Assembly (NCBI GenBank): GCA_012862575.1
Contig: BLSF01000009.1
Location: 124,001 to 188,000 of the forward strand
DNA length: 64,000 bases
From: Parietichytrium sp. I65-24A
Taxonomy: Eukaryota; Sar; Bigyra; Thraustochytrida; Thraustochytriidae
Direction: 5' to 3'
Position numbers and translations under genes: made by a program. The notes below the pieces were generated by a model that saw nothing but the letters and a program-made list of their open reading frames with translations, was not told the DNA's origin and did not search any database. Below are positions 10,096 to 20,975 of this stretch, piece after piece. Numbering within the stretch: the stretch's first letter is position 1; each line of letters starts with the position of its first letter.

Positions 10096-11406
10096 CTTTG
10101 AAAAAAAAATATAGTTCGTCTACTCAAATCTAACACCTCTAATTGGCCAGGTATGCGAGCGTGGCATACGTTGAAGCGTCCTCGAGGACACACGAGTTGG
10201 CGTTTCCACACACGTTGTGACACGTTTCCTTGTGCGACCACCTGGAAATTGGGTTTCGGAAAACACCACAAAATTAAACTATGGGTACATAACACTATTG
10301 ATAAACGCAAATACACTTATATGGTGGAGAATTTTTCGTTAATGCGCCCACTTAGTAGCGAGCTACGTCATCAAGTAGAAGATTTTGGTTCTTGGGTGTC
10401 AATAGTAATCAAGAGTAGAGGAACTTGCTCGTTTGTTCACAAGATATCCGTTCGAAGCGTTTTTGGTGGCCGTGACAGTGGAAGTGAAACTTCTGAACTC
10501 TGACTCACAGTCAGTAGCGCCAACTGCCTGCGCACATAATCACGTAAGTAAAAGGGATCAGACGGGTGCGGAAGTAATCAAAGCTCCATTCATCGTTCCA
10601 TTCGACGAAAGCCAAAAGAATAGTTGCGAAGAAAGAGGGGAATAGGAAAAGAAACGGAATGCACAAGTTCAGAAAAAGGTTTGAAACAGATGTCCCAGGT
10701 GTACGAAGCAGATAGTAAATTTGCCAATTCACTATTCAAGTCGTAAGCGATGGCGAGGCTGCGAAAGCCGGATCACGCAGTTGCTGTTGAGATGGAACAT
10801 CGTTACGGAACAATCACTGCCGGGCGGAGATAGATAGGCCGCAAAGCCACGAGTCGGCATAGTCGATCTCAAAGTTGGCTATCCTCCAGAGCGAAATTGA
10901 TTCGTTTTCGCCTAGTGGAAGCAGTAAACTGAGCATGCATCCTTCCGTCCACTGAGTCCACTGCTCTCACTACGTCCGCCTGACTCTTTGATGGCTCAGC
11001 TAAGAAGGGTCTCCTTCAAAGCACACGCGCCACTAACCTCAATCAGTCAAACAGAGTGAAAGTCGCCAAAGTCCTCGAACGGACAAGAACAGCGCACAGT
11101 GTCTTTTGATGAGAGGCCAATCAAGGCTTTTCCTTCGTCAGTGTGAAGCAGCAAGACCACAGGCTCACGGACGGACGGAAGGGCGCAAAGCAAGGGGCGA
11201 GGTGAGAAACGAGGCGCAAGGTGGCGTGCGACTTGGTGAGTACACTCGCACGACAGCGGCAGTCGACACCCATCGCGTCAACGCCAAGGGTCGCGGAACG
11301 TCGCGTGGAAGGGCACAGGCAGCTTGGCCCAAAGATCAGCAGTCTGCTTCCTTGCTCTGCCAGCAACAAGTCGATCGGGCGCGGAACGACGTAAGGTTTT
11401 GTGAAA
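10096..11406. other. Intergenic region upstream of the CFAP97-domain gene
   Basis: About 1.3 kb between divergent genes. Contains the recurrent 11-mer ACTCACAGTCA at 10503-10513. Open frames such as 11106-11525 show no recognisable product and are followed by possible GTGAGT donor sequences (about 11234), so a non-coding 5' exon of the downstream gene is possible. Confidence 0.4.
10503..10513 (-). promoter_or_regulatory. Recurrent intergenic 11-mer TGACTGTGAGT
   Basis: One of four exact copies found in the window (others at 12121, 49694 and 58138), all outside coding regions. Here it is nested in an inverted repeat TGACT-cac-AGTCA. Function unknown. Confidence 0.3.
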
Positions 11407-12099
11407 ATGTTTCGCGGGAGAGCTGCGAACCCATGTTCGAACAAGTACCTGTATCAGAAGGATGTCAAGCACAGGCAGGACCTGCACAAGTCTCGCCTCG
11501 AGTCTATGAAGCCAGCCATCGATAATAGGCCTCCAAAGAAGCCGTCACATCTTACAAATAATAAGAAGCGCGAGCAGATGATGGCCGATCGATACCTTCG
11601 AATCGAGCGGGAGAACAAACTATTGGTGACTAAAATGGCACAGATCATGTCGACCAAGTCTTTAGATAACGACAACCCGCGGCACCAACTCAAAAGCCTG
11701 AACAAAACCTACCGAAAGAAAGAGCTGCAGCGGATCACAGAGGAGAACCAAAATATTTTGATGCGAATTCAGCGGAGGGAGCCATTCTACAACCACACCA
11801 AATGGGAAGAGGACCGCAAAGTTCATGAACAGTACTTGAAAAACATTTGCGAATACCCCGTAGGCTCGGGCAACAGCAATCCTTCGACAGGGAAGAAGAA
11901 AAAGAAGCGGGGCGGAAACGATCGGAAAATGCTCGAGTATTCTCGGTCAGGTGTCATCCCCTCACTGGATCCGGAGTACCAGCGGCAGGCGAATGAAAAA
12001 GCAGACAACATGATGCGGACCTCCAGCTATTCGGGCTTTCACACGTCAAGTTCCCCAACCGACTTCGACTCGAGCAACAACATGGATTTGGACTATTAA
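11407..12099 (+). CDS. CFAP97-domain (Hemingway/KIAA1430-like) protein
   Basis: 230 residues. The central block has the layout of the CFAP97 family: NRPPKKPSHLTNNKKREQ, ADRYLRIERENKLL, then KMAQIM, SLNKTYRKKELQRITEENQ and a terminal KWEEDRKVHEQYLKNI. Animal members are linked to cilia and sperm flagella axonemes. The C-terminal tail is Ser/Asp-rich and low in complexity. A coiled coil is likely around the ERENKLL and ITEENQ helices. The first in-frame ATG is at 11407, six bases after a GTG at 11401; upstream non-coding exons cannot be excluded. Its presence argues against lineages that have lost flagella entirely. Confidence 0.8.
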   Translation: MFRGRAANPCSNKYLYQKDVKHRQDLHKSRLESMKPAIDNRPPKKPSHLTNNKKREQMMADRYLRIERENKLLVTKMAQIMSTKSLDNDNPRHQLKSLNKTYRKKELQRITEENQNILMRIQRREPFYNHTKWEEDRKVHEQYLKNICEYPVGSGNSNPSTGKKKKKRGGNDRKMLEYSRSGVIPSLDPEYQRQANEKADNMMRTSSYSGFHTSSSPTDFDSSNNMDLDY

Positions 12100-12120
12100 G
12101 TCAGCGAGCTGACCCGGTAT

Positions 12121-12131
12121 TGACTGTGAGT
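12121..12131 (+). promoter_or_regulatory. Recurrent intergenic 11-mer TGACTGTGAGT
   Basis: Exact copy, 22 bp after the CFAP97-domain stop codon, so it lies in the 3' UTR or the next promoter. See copies at 10503, 49694 and 58138. Confidence 0.3.
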
Positions 12132-12852
12132 ACTTACCACGTATCGGCCGCTGCGACCCCCGACTGTCCGCTCTATCCGCATCCCATCCTTCGCGAGGTA
12201 CTGGTACAACTACACTTTCGTATTTCCTATCCACCGTTCCCAAAAAAGCGTTGCCTTTTTTTGCCTCCCTGCCTGTCTCTCTACCTGTCTGAATTCTGAT
12301 AAATTCTCATACTTTCTTCGATTCCAACTTGCTCCTTTTCTTGCTGGACTGACTGCGCCACATCCTTGATCCTCCGAGCACTCAACCAACGCAAAGCCTT
12401 GATGAGAAAACTTGTTTCGAAACACATTCATTACACCTATCGCGTGTGGTCCGTGGCTTTCCAGCGGAAGATTGATTGTTGGCAGTGAAAGCATTGTCGA
12501 TTGCTTGATTGCTTGTATAATCGGCAGCAAATGAGTGAACGAGTGAACGAGTAAATCAATGAGAGAAGTGGTCCAATCAATCAATCGCTCAATCAATCAC
12601 TCTCAATTTCAATCGAAAGCGCCATAGTGAATAAAAATGCGACATGTCCGATCACCTTACAGGTGCTACTATATCTACCAGATTACAGTAGACTGATCCA
12701 GTCCCCGCTTACTGAGCACGAGGACACTTTGCATCACAGAATTCGGAGCGAGAGGCCCCTGCCCACACCTGGGTAAGGGCGCGGACCTGAGAGACCTGCC
12801 CATAAGAGCAGCATTCGCGCGGAACGCATCCCGACCTCCTGTCGGTCAGTTG

Positions 12853-12868
12853 GTCAGTTGCAACTGAC
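12853..12868. promoter_or_regulatory. Perfect 16-bp palindrome
   Basis: GTCAGTTGCAACTGAC reads identically on both strands, about 240 bp upstream of the ABC transporter ATG. It could be a dimeric factor site; no direct evidence. Confidence 0.3.
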
Positions 12869-13106
12869 TAAAGTGCCTCCCAAGTAACTCAAGTGGCGGG
12901 CACTATTGTCCTCATCCACTGCCCAGTGCGCAGGTGGGGTGAGAAAAGTCTGCGGTGCGACGTCTGGGCGGGATTATCGTTTTAAAGCGCGGAGCGCACG
13001 AACACGTGTTGAGTTCTCTATTCCATCGCGGCCTTCACGTTGTGGTCTTTACGGAGTGGTGGGTGTGTCAGTCTTCACTTGGAGATATTTCCACAAAGAG
13101 CCAAAG

Positions 13107-15137
13107 ATGGACTCGGTACGCGAAATGGTCGCTGGTTGCAGCTCGGCGGGCCGCCTGGCCAGTGAGTTCTGGTTGGCTGGGGTGGAGGACAAAGGTATGC
13201 GAAGACGAGCATGGCTGCAATTTGCGTGTGTGGTAGGTCTGCAGGTGGCCAGAGCGCGAGTTGCCACGGAAGCTTCGGAGGCGACGAGGGCGGTCATGAC
13301 AGCGGCTGGGAGGCTGTCCTCGAAGACGGAAGGATATGCAGGGCTGAATTCGGCGTTGTTGAAGAGACTAGGACTTCTTGGCGTGAGTGCGATGCTGGAG
13401 ATGGCCTACGAGGCGGCGTTGAGGAGGCTCAGGCAGAGGTGGTCGAGATTTATGACCAAGAAGCTACTCAGGGGATATCTCAAGCTGTGCACGCGGGAGA
13501 CCGCACAAGTAGGAGTCGGTGAAGAGGGCGCCGAAGATGAGAAGACAAAGCTGGATCAGCACCTCGCAGAAGATGTTGACAAGTATGTGGACCTCTGCCT
13601 CGATCTTGGACTAGAGGTGCTTCAGGCAGGGATACACTTGTACTTTTTCGCAAAAATGCTGTGGCGCATGTCGCCGCAGCTCTCGCAGTCGACTGTGATG
13701 CTCGCTGGGGTCGGAACTATTGGCACCTTATTTTTGGGACGCAGGCTCCCGGCATTGTACGATAAAGAGCGCGTTGCCTCCAATAATATGCGGTACGCTC
13801 TTACCCGAGTCCGCGAGAACGCCGAGTCAATTGCGTTTTACAACGGCGAAGATAACGAACTACGAGCGATCAAAGGCCTTCACGCCACAAAGCAGCTTGC
13901 CGTATGGCGGAGAAAGCAGTGCAGAGACTTGGTTGGCATTGCAAGTGCCACTTTTCGCAAGGTCACCGGGTTTGTTCCATTGCTTATGCTGACACAGAAC
14001 GAAGACTCGTGTCAGGCGAGCGACAACTGCGATGGTGGTCATGATCACTCGCATGCGCATTCACACTCGCATTCACACGCAGCACATGGTCACAGCCATA
14101 CTGGCGCAATACATGTTGATGAAGAAGCTATGTCCGATAGACTCGCGATGGTGATGCAAGCATCGGAGGCATTCGACGAGATACTATTCCACCTCATGAT
14201 TATCGCCGAGGTAAGTTTGGCATGATTTTCTTTGCCGTGCAGGCGTCTTCTTTTCCTGACTTTTCAATCGGTTGTTGCACTTTTCCACCCCTTTTTGTTG
14301 TTGAATGCTCAGAACTTGAACGACTTTGCGCGGCTCAAGACCGTCTCCGAACAGTTGGAGATGATGAATGAAAGAATTAAGAGTATTGAGCAGCAGCAGA
14401 TCGAGGATTCCAAAGGCGACGCGAGCGAGGACGACTCGCGAATTCGGCTTCTCGAGAATGACCAGAGCGACGGGGACATCGAGGACGGTTCGCCTTGGCT
14501 TTCGATCCGCGACTTGAATATCGTATGTGGAAATGAGACGCTTCTAACGAGCCTCACGCTGGACCTCGTTCCTGGCTGTCGTCTACTGGTAACAGGTGAG
14601 TCTGGTGTCGGAAAAACCACCTTGTTACGCGCCATCCAAGGGCTCTTCAGGCAAGGGAGTGGCACGATTTACAGGCCTCCAGCCAAGGATATTGTCTTCA
14701 TCCCGCAGCAGCCGTACATGACGCTAGGCACACTGCGCGATCAGCTTCTGTACCCCACCCCTCGCGAAGAGATCGACAACTCCCGCGATAGGGAGCTCAT
14801 GGACGTATTGGAGCTCGTGGGCCTCAAATCGGTGCTAAGCCGATCCGAAGACGGCTTGGACACGTCCGCGAGATGGTCAGAGCAACTGAGCACCGGCGAG
14901 CAGCAGCGACTTGCGTTCGCTCGCATAATCCTGCTCAAGCCGAGCCGTCCGTTCGTATTTCTTGACGAAGCCACGTCCGCATGTGACTCGACCAGCGAAA
15001 CCAAGATGTACAAGTTACTCGGGGCCAGCTGCTCCAGCTGGGTAAGCGTTGGGCACCGCGCTTCCATCGAGCGCTTCCACGACCAGCGGCTCGTTCTTCA
15101 CAAGGGCGGTTCATGGACACTCGAGCCGCTCCCGTGA
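13107..15137 (+). CDS. ABC half-transporter, SbmA/BacA-ABCD-like, with His-rich loop (2 exons)
   Basis: Spliced CDS join(13107..14210,14313..15137), 642 residues. The 102-nt intron has a GTAAGT donor and CTCAG acceptor at a codon boundary. The N-terminal half has hydrophobic segments and the family signature NNMRYALTRVRENAESIAFY, shared by bacterial BacA/YddA and eukaryotic peroxisomal/lysosomal ABCD proteins. A loop at residues ~308-335 is packed with His (HDHSHAHSHSHSHAAHGHSH), unusual for this family and reminiscent of metal transporters. The ATPase domain is intact: Walker A GESGVGKTT near 463, signature LSTGEQQR near 560 and Walker B FVFLDEAT near 582. It would act as a dimer. The substrate is unknown; this superfamily includes fatty acyl-CoA, peptide and cobalamin carriers. 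Confidence 0.85.
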
Positions 15138-15503
15138 AACCCCCCTCGCGCCCACTCACATCTCCCCATGTCATCCATCCATGCATACACACACACACCC
15201 GTACATTCGATTCATCCATCCATCCATCCATCCATCCATTCACCCATCTATCATCCATCCATCCATCCATCCATCCATCGTCCATCCATACATCCGTCCA
15301 TCGCTTTGCGCTTCGTGCTTCCTGCTTCGTGCCACTTGGCCAACCCATGCCCTTGCAAAAGCTCACACAACACGCGCAGGAACCAACTAGCCAACTAGCC
15401 TTCCCGCTCGCACAGTTCTAGCCTGCCAGTCCGCGAGAGCCCACACCAGCAGCACGCACACACACACTCTCTCTGTCTCTGTGTCTGCGTTGGAGTGTGC
15501 GGG
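15138..15503. other. Intergenic region with CATC microsatellite
   Basis: 366 bp between the ABC and CDP-DAG synthase genes on the same strand. Dominated by a CATC tandem tract; no gene. Confidence 0.6.
15171..15300. repeat. CATC tetranucleotide microsatellite
   Basis: Interrupted runs of CATC units over about 130 bp, between the stop of the ABC transporter and the CdsA-type gene. Confidence 0.95.
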
Positions 15504-16133
15504 ATGAGCAAGTTGCGCGACCTGGGTCCGCGCGTGGCGGTGCTGGCGGCTCTGGTGGCGTTCGTGTTGTTCCCTGCCGCGTACAGCGCGAGCGCATGCC
15601 TGTACGTGTGCCTGGCCGCGTGCGCGTGCGCGTGCGCGGAGTGGGCGTCTGCAGCGCTCAGGAGCGGGGCGGGCGCAGGACGCAAGACTGTGGCGCTGGG
15701 AATGCTGGCGGCGTGGGCCGCGCCAACGGCCTGGCAGTGCGCGTACCGCGTGCGCGTATGTCCGGGGCATACGCGCACGGTGCAAGGCATGGCTGTGGTC
15801 GTGGCTGTGGGCGACTCGGCGCAGCTGCTGTGCGGCAGACTCTTCGGGCGAACAAAGGCGGTGCCAGCGTTATCGCCGGGGAAGACGGTTGAGGGTTACG
15901 TCGGCGGGCTCGCAATCGCGGCGGCATACGCAGCGGTTGTGCATGGATGGGACCCCGTGTATGCGCTGATGGCGTGCGCAGCGGGGTGCTGTGGCGACCT
16001 GTACTTTAGCGCTGCCAAGAGGATGCTCAGCATCAAGGACTTTGGCGGCATCCTTGGCCCCCATGGCGGCATCTGTGACCGCATTGACTCCTTCGTGTTT
16101 GCATGGTTTGTAATGCAGCTCCTCGAATGCTGA
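15504..16133 (+). CDS. Phosphatidate cytidylyltransferase (CDP-diacylglycerol synthase), bacterial CdsA type
   Basis: 209 residues with several hydrophobic segments. The C-terminal half has the CDP-alcohol synthase fingerprint: VGDSAQLLCGRLFGR, SPGKTVEGYVGG, CGDLYFSAAKR, SIKDFGGILGPHGGICDRIDS. The enzyme makes CDP-diacylglycerol from phosphatidate and CTP, the precursor of phosphatidylglycerol and phosphatidylinositol. The usual LPGHGG is ILGPHGG here. It is shorter than E. coli CdsA (about 285 residues), lacking part of the N-terminal membrane region, and its N-terminal half is unusually Ala/Cys-rich and GC-rich. This prokaryote-type form is the one used in plastids and some mitochondria; no clear transit peptide is visible at the ATG used (15504). 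Confidence 0.85.
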   Translation: MSKLRDLGPRVAVLAALVAFVLFPAAYSASACLYVCLAACACACAEWASAALRSGAGAGRKTVALGMLAAWAAPTAWQCAYRVRVCPGHTRTVQGMAVVVAVGDSAQLLCGRLFGRTKAVPALSPGKTVEGYVGGLAIAAAYAAVVHGWDPVYALMACAAGCCGDLYFSAAKRMLSIKDFGGILGPHGGICDRIDSFVFAWFVMQLLEC

Positions 16134-16377
16134 TGCAGTTGCGCGGCATTGAAAGCGCAGCATTGTGCTGCGTTTGTATCAAATAACCACGAGCCTTTGC
16201 ACTTCTCCCAGAAGGTAATCTCCCCACTGGCGATGCTCTTGCGCGAGTCATCGTGAAGGGCCAACTGGGCCGTTCGAAAAGGTCACTGGTGGCGAGAGGA
16301 ATTAAGGAAAATAACACATAAACATAATGTCAACTTTGGCGAGATCATAAAGGATGTATTCAATTGTCAGGAAATTT

Positions 16378-19230
16378 TTAGGCGATCGGAGCCTCCGGCG
16401 CAGCAGCAGCGTCGTTGGCAGGGGCCTTGCCAGCGCCTGCTTCAGCATCTTCGATGTGGCCACGCGCTCTGCGCAGCTGGCTCGTCATCTTTTTATACAG
16501 CTTCTGGTCCTTTGGAGAGACGGACGGAAAAATTACGTTCATGGCATGGTCGAAGTCGATCTTCTCCAGCTGTTCGATATTCTCCCCGGACTTGCTAAAA
16601 CCAATGCGACGGAGAGCTTGCACGGCGGCTTCCTTCACAAGCGAGGAGAGGTCCGCGCCAGTGAAGCCTTCAAGCTTTGAAGAGAGAGCGATGCTTTGCA
16701 GATCGATATCCCCGGCCAGCGGCGATGATCGGGCGCAGGTCCTGAGGATGGCGATGCGGTCCGTTGGAGTTGGAAGCGGAACGTATAGGAGCTTGTCCAG
16801 GCGACCAGGGCGGAGCATGGCAGGATCAATGATATCTGGCCTGTTCGTGGCCGCAATCACAAAGACGTTTCGTCGCTCTTCCAATCCGTCCATCTCTGTC
16901 AAAAGCTGATTGACGACTCGCTCGCTTACTCCATTGCTTCCGTCGGAACCCCTGCGTGGGCACAATGAGTCCAATTCATCGAAAAACACGACGCAAGGCG
17001 CGGATGACCTGGCACGAGCAAATACCTGCCGGACGGCCCGCTCCGACTCCCCGACAAATTTGTTCAGGAGCTCAGGTCCCTTTATGCTGATAAAGTTGGA
17101 CCCACTGCTATTTGCAATAGCTTTTGCAATCATAGTCTTACCACATCCTGGCGGTCCATACAGCAACACACCAGCAGGTGCGCTCAAGCCCATCCTTTTA
17201 AATCTCTCCGGATTCCTGATCGGCTCTGTGATTGCCATTGAGAGTTCCTCTCGTACCTGTTGGTTCGCCACGTCCACAGTGAATTTTGTTGTTAGTCATT
17301 GATTCACAGAAAAGTATGTCAAGCAATATCTAGTGACCGGGGGCAGATGCGCAGCAGCAGATTGATCAGTTATACTCAGTGTGAGTAGGAAGTAAGTTAT
17401 TCATTCATGATAGTGGTAAGACCAAAGTGAATCATCATCGTACAACTTGTCTGCTCTTTGCTGCACATCACCAGAAAAGGTCTTCGATTGGCCATACAAA
17501 AAGAAAAGAAAACTTACTTCTGCAAGTGAACCGATATCATCCCACGTGACACTCGGTACAGTCGCAAAGCCCTCGCGCTTTGCACTTGGCTGCACTTTGC
17601 CCACGGCCTGAATAAAGTCTTCCATCTGAACAAAAACAGGCTCTAGCTGGTCCTTCGTCAGGGGATCCGCATTCTGACGGAGCATTTCGCTGGCCAAAAG
17701 CCGCTTCTCCAACACTGTCTGGTCTACCGCTGCCCCTGCAGCAGCACTTGGGGAATTATTATTTACAAAAGTGGAAAACACTCTATTCACAGCAATGACG
17801 GCAGCCTCCTTTGCCAGAGCGTCAAGATCAGCACCGACGTAACCAGGGGTGAGCAAGGCGATCTCATCAAAATCAAAATCACCGGCGAGCCTCATCTTCG
17901 ACGTGATGCACTGCAAAATTTTGGCGCGAGCCTTCTGGTCGGGGATTCCCATGGCGATCTCCCTGTCGAATCGTCCGGCGCGCCTCAACGCAGAGTCCAG
18001 TGAATCTGGTCGGTTCGTGGCTCCAATCACCAGCACGGTGTTGCTGGAAGATGATGCAGTCTCGTCTTCGCTGTCACCGTCGCCATCGGATTGAAGCGAG
18101 TCCATGCACGTGAGGAGCTGTGCTACGATTCGTCGCTCCATGCCTCGGCTAGCTGACTCCCTTTTCCCGGTGACAGCGTCAATTTCGTCGATAAAAATAA
18201 TCGACGGCGCAGCTTCCCTTGCTGCCTCGAACAATTTGCGAACTTTCTCCTCGCTCTCGCCAGACATTCCTGACACAATTTCTGGTGCGGAAATGTTGAA
18301 AAAGGCCACTCCCATTTCTCCGGCGATGGCCTTAGACATCATTGTTTTTCCACACCCGGGAGGTCCGTGCAAAAGAATACCACGCGGGGGTTGCACTCCG
18401 AGATGTTTGTAGATTTCGGGGTGGGTGAGAGGGTAGACGCAGAGCTCGCGGACATCTTGAAGGCAAGAATCAATGCCACCCATATCCTCGAATCTCACGT
18501 TGGGCCGCTCAGCCTGAATCGCGTCATTGGAAGACGGAAGCTGCGCAAGGCCGTTCTGGGCCAACCCACTCGAATTGAGCCTCGACGGAGGCTTGGCAAC
18601 AGGCTGCTTTTTGGTTGAGGCGATCTTCTTAACTCGCTTCTGCACCATGGACTGCTTTGCAGAGGCGTCTTCGCCTGCTGAATCAGGCTTGGGGTCGGCG
18701 AGCGGCTTCACATTATATTCACCTGGTGTATTTGCGGCTGGGCCCCGCAACTTTGAAAGGTGGCCAAAGAGTGTTGGCTTCTCGTTACTTTCCGCACTAG
18801 TTTCCTTCTCGTCCCCTTCTGCTGCAGTCGCAAGCAAAGGAGTAGCCGCAGCAGGGACCCCATTGGCAGCGGCTTGCGAAGCAGTTTCAGACTGGCTGTC
18901 CACTCTCGGCCTTTTCCTTCCGTAGAGAGAAGCATTGAGGAGGTTGTGCCTGTCCTCGGCGTCAGCTGCAGAGTCCACGCTGTCGTCGTCATCCTGCTCC
19001 ATCTTGGCCGATCCGTCGCTCACCTTGCGCTCTTCGATGATCATCTGGGAGATGATCTTCTTGATGAGCTTTTGCGGCTTGCGCAGGTACTCCCTGTGCT
19101 GCGCCACCAGCGCGTCGAACACCTTATCCGAGGTGCGCGGCGCCTCTACACTCGGCAGCAGCTCTCGCACCCGGGCGACCAGCGTTTGGTCGGCCTTGGC
19201 CAGGTTTACGCCCTTTTTGTTTCGACCCAT
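16378..19230 (-). CDS. Nuclear VCP-like AAA ATPase, NVL/RIX7 family (2 exons)
   Basis: Spliced CDS complement(join(16378..17256,17518..19230)), 863 residues. The 261-nt intron starts GTAAGT and ends AACCAACAG, with a TGACTAAC branch-like sequence; splicing restores [18 protein letters not shown], the canonical start of the second ATPase domain. Two AAA modules: D1 Walker A GPPGCGKT near 289 and D2 near 605, each followed by DEIDAV or DELDSL Walker B and the ATNRPD sensor block. The basic N-terminus ([12 protein letters not shown]) and the acidic linker fit the nucleolar NVL/RIX7 subfamily rather than Cdc48/p97. RIX7 strips assembly factors from pre-60S ribosomes. Upstream lies the dioxygenase gene, 845 bp away. 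Confidence 0.92.
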
Positions 19231-20075
19231 CCTCGCGAGGCAACCCCCGCGACTACGACGCCACGACTTTGTGCAATTCGGAACTATGCGCTCTGCACTG
19301 TGCTAGTTTCCAAGTTTCCAAGTTTCCAAGTGTCCAGAGAAAGAGCCAATAGGATGAATATGGATGAATGGATGAATGGATGGACGCGATGCGCTGTAGA
19401 GGGAGGTGTGATATATTGTGATATCGTGTGATGGAAGGAAGAGATGTGGAGGTGGAAGTAGTGATAAGTAGTGGAGGAGATGGTGGAAGTGATTGATGGA
19501 TGGTGGTGGCTCGCTCAACTACCGCTGTTGTTGTCACTTGCAAAATTGGAGATAGAGGAAGATGTATTGAGAAGAATGCAAATGCATGAATGCATGAATT
19601 TGAATGGATTGAATGGATTGATTGATTGGCTGGGGAAACTTTCGTTTCGTTCCGCACACCCTTCTTTGTTCGCGAGCACAACTTTGTTCGTTTTGCTCGC
19701 GAACAAAAAATTTGATCGCCTCCAGGATCATTCGCATTGTTCTCCCAAATCTTTAATCAATTTGGTCTATCGCAAGGGTTACGAAGGATCGTCGCAAAAG
19801 GTGCAGATCCAGCGAAGCGAACGACTGTGAGCAGCTGTAAACCCTTACATAGTGGAGTGCAAAAGATGATGATGCGTGATGATCGTTGCGTGACACAAAG
19901 CGCGAAATGGAAACAAGGGAATTATTTCGTCGTTCACAAGCCGACTGAAGGTTAGAATTCCAGATTTCGTCGATGACGACAGAGAGCAATTTGAGAACTT
20001 GTCTTTTCAAGTTGTTAATTTAAAATATATGAACACAAAAGGGGAGCTGAGCGGAGTCACCGAGTCCTGGCTAGT
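19231..20075. other. Intergenic region, simple repeats
   Basis: 845 bp. Three CAAGTTTCC units at about 19311-19333 and TGGATGAA/TGGATTGA runs at about 19360-19385 and 19585-19630. Open frames here are repeat-derived; no gene is seen. Confidence 0.5.
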
Positions 20076-20975
20076 TTAAAGCTTGGAAGAAGGAGTTCCG
20101 GCGGTGTATCTAGCCTGTGCGCGGAAGAGCAGGCGTGGGTTGTTGCCATACCCTCCGAGGGAGCGATGCATGACCTGGATGTTGTCCCAGAGGAGGATAT
20201 CCCCCTCCTCGTATTTGTGCTCGTAGGTGTACCCAGCCTTGACGATTCTGTCCCACATGTCGTCGTTGGAGATCCAGTGCTTGCCCTCCTTCTCGTCGTA
20301 GAGACCCTTCGGCGTGAATGGAAGGTACAAGCAGTCCATGCCGTTGTAAGGATGCTTGCGAACGCAAGGAAGGGTCACGTCTGGGAGCATGTCCTCAGGC
20401 TTTGCATTCTTAAAGTCGCTGATCCACTTGCAAGAGACTAAGGTGGTGGAGTTGCGGAGCTTGTTCACGGTGGCCTGGTCCAAGTTTTCGGCCAGCGCAA
20501 GGCTTGAGTCCATGAATCCGGTGTTTCCGCCGACGGGAGGGATGACCTTGGCGTGCAGGAGGTTGACGAGCTGGTAGCCTGGGACCCCCCAAAAGTTACC
20601 GTCGTGATGCCAGTACTCGGCAGCGTTGACACCAGGCTTGACCTTGCCGTCCAGAGTGATGTTTCCAATGCGAACAATCTCAGGATGTTCAGGGACGCGG
20701 TTCTCGAAGGAGAACGCAGCTGGCAACAGAGTTGGCTGGCCAATCTTGGAGGCAAGCTTCTTCATCTGCTCTGGGCTCAAGTCTTGCTTTTTAACGCAGA
20801 TGATGCCATGCTTGAAAATCTTGTCCACAACTTGGCGCTTGAACTCTTCGTCGCTCAGGCTCAGAATGCACTTGCCGCCGAGGTCCACGCTCTCGAAGCG
20901 GTTGTGCAGTTTGCCGCCCTCCGGCACCGGGAGGACCATGGCGTTGTTCGGCTGTGGCTGTGCGTTGGCAGACAT
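20076..20975 (-). CDS. TauD/TfdA-family 2-oxoglutarate dioxygenase with PTS1 (candidate xanthine dioxygenase)
   Basis: 299 residues, intronless. Fe(II) ligands are visible as H123-x-D125 (AEYWHHDGNFWG) and H270 (IQVMHRS), with the 2-oxoglutarate Arg at R285 (RLLFRAQ), spaced as in E. coli TauD (His255/Arg270). The C-terminus is TPSSKL, a textbook SKL peroxisomal signal. TauD-family enzymes hydroxylate varied small acids; fungal XanA of this superfamily turns xanthine into urate. Its position beside guanine deaminase, urate hydroxylase and HIU hydrolase genes, with no xanthine dehydrogenase in the window, makes xanthine the best guess, but substrate residues cannot be read from sequence alone. 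Taurine or another sulfonate/carboxylate substrate remains possible. Confidence 0.85.
   Translation of the reverse strand: MSANAQPQPNNAMVLPVPEGGKLHNRFESVDLGGKCILSLSDEEFKRQVVDKIFKHGIICVKKQDLSPEQMKKLASKIGQPTLLPAAFSFENRVPEHPEIVRIGNITLDGKVKPGVNAAEYWHHDGNFWGVPGYQLVNLLHAKVIPPVGGNTGFMDSSLALAENLDQATVNKLRNSTTLVSCKWISDFKNAKPEDMLPDVTLPCVRKHPYNGMDCLYLPFTPKGLYDEKEGKHWISNDDMWDRIVKAGYTYEHKYEEGDILLWDNIQVMHRSLGGYGNNPRLLFRAQARYTAGTPSSKL

Larger units (their letters stand above)
12100..13106. other. Intergenic region between CFAP97-domain and ABC transporter genes
   Basis: About 1 kb without a recognisable gene. Holds the 11-mer TGACTGTGAGT at 12121-12131 just after the CFAP97 stop and a perfect 16-bp palindrome at 12853-12868. 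The frame upstream of 13107 is open back to about 12906 without an ATG, so the first exon of the ABC gene could extend further by splicing. Confidence 0.4.

Noticed and set aside
15168-15421. Overlapping ORFs with SIHPSIHP-type repeats
   Set aside because: Direct translation of the CATC microsatellite in several frames.
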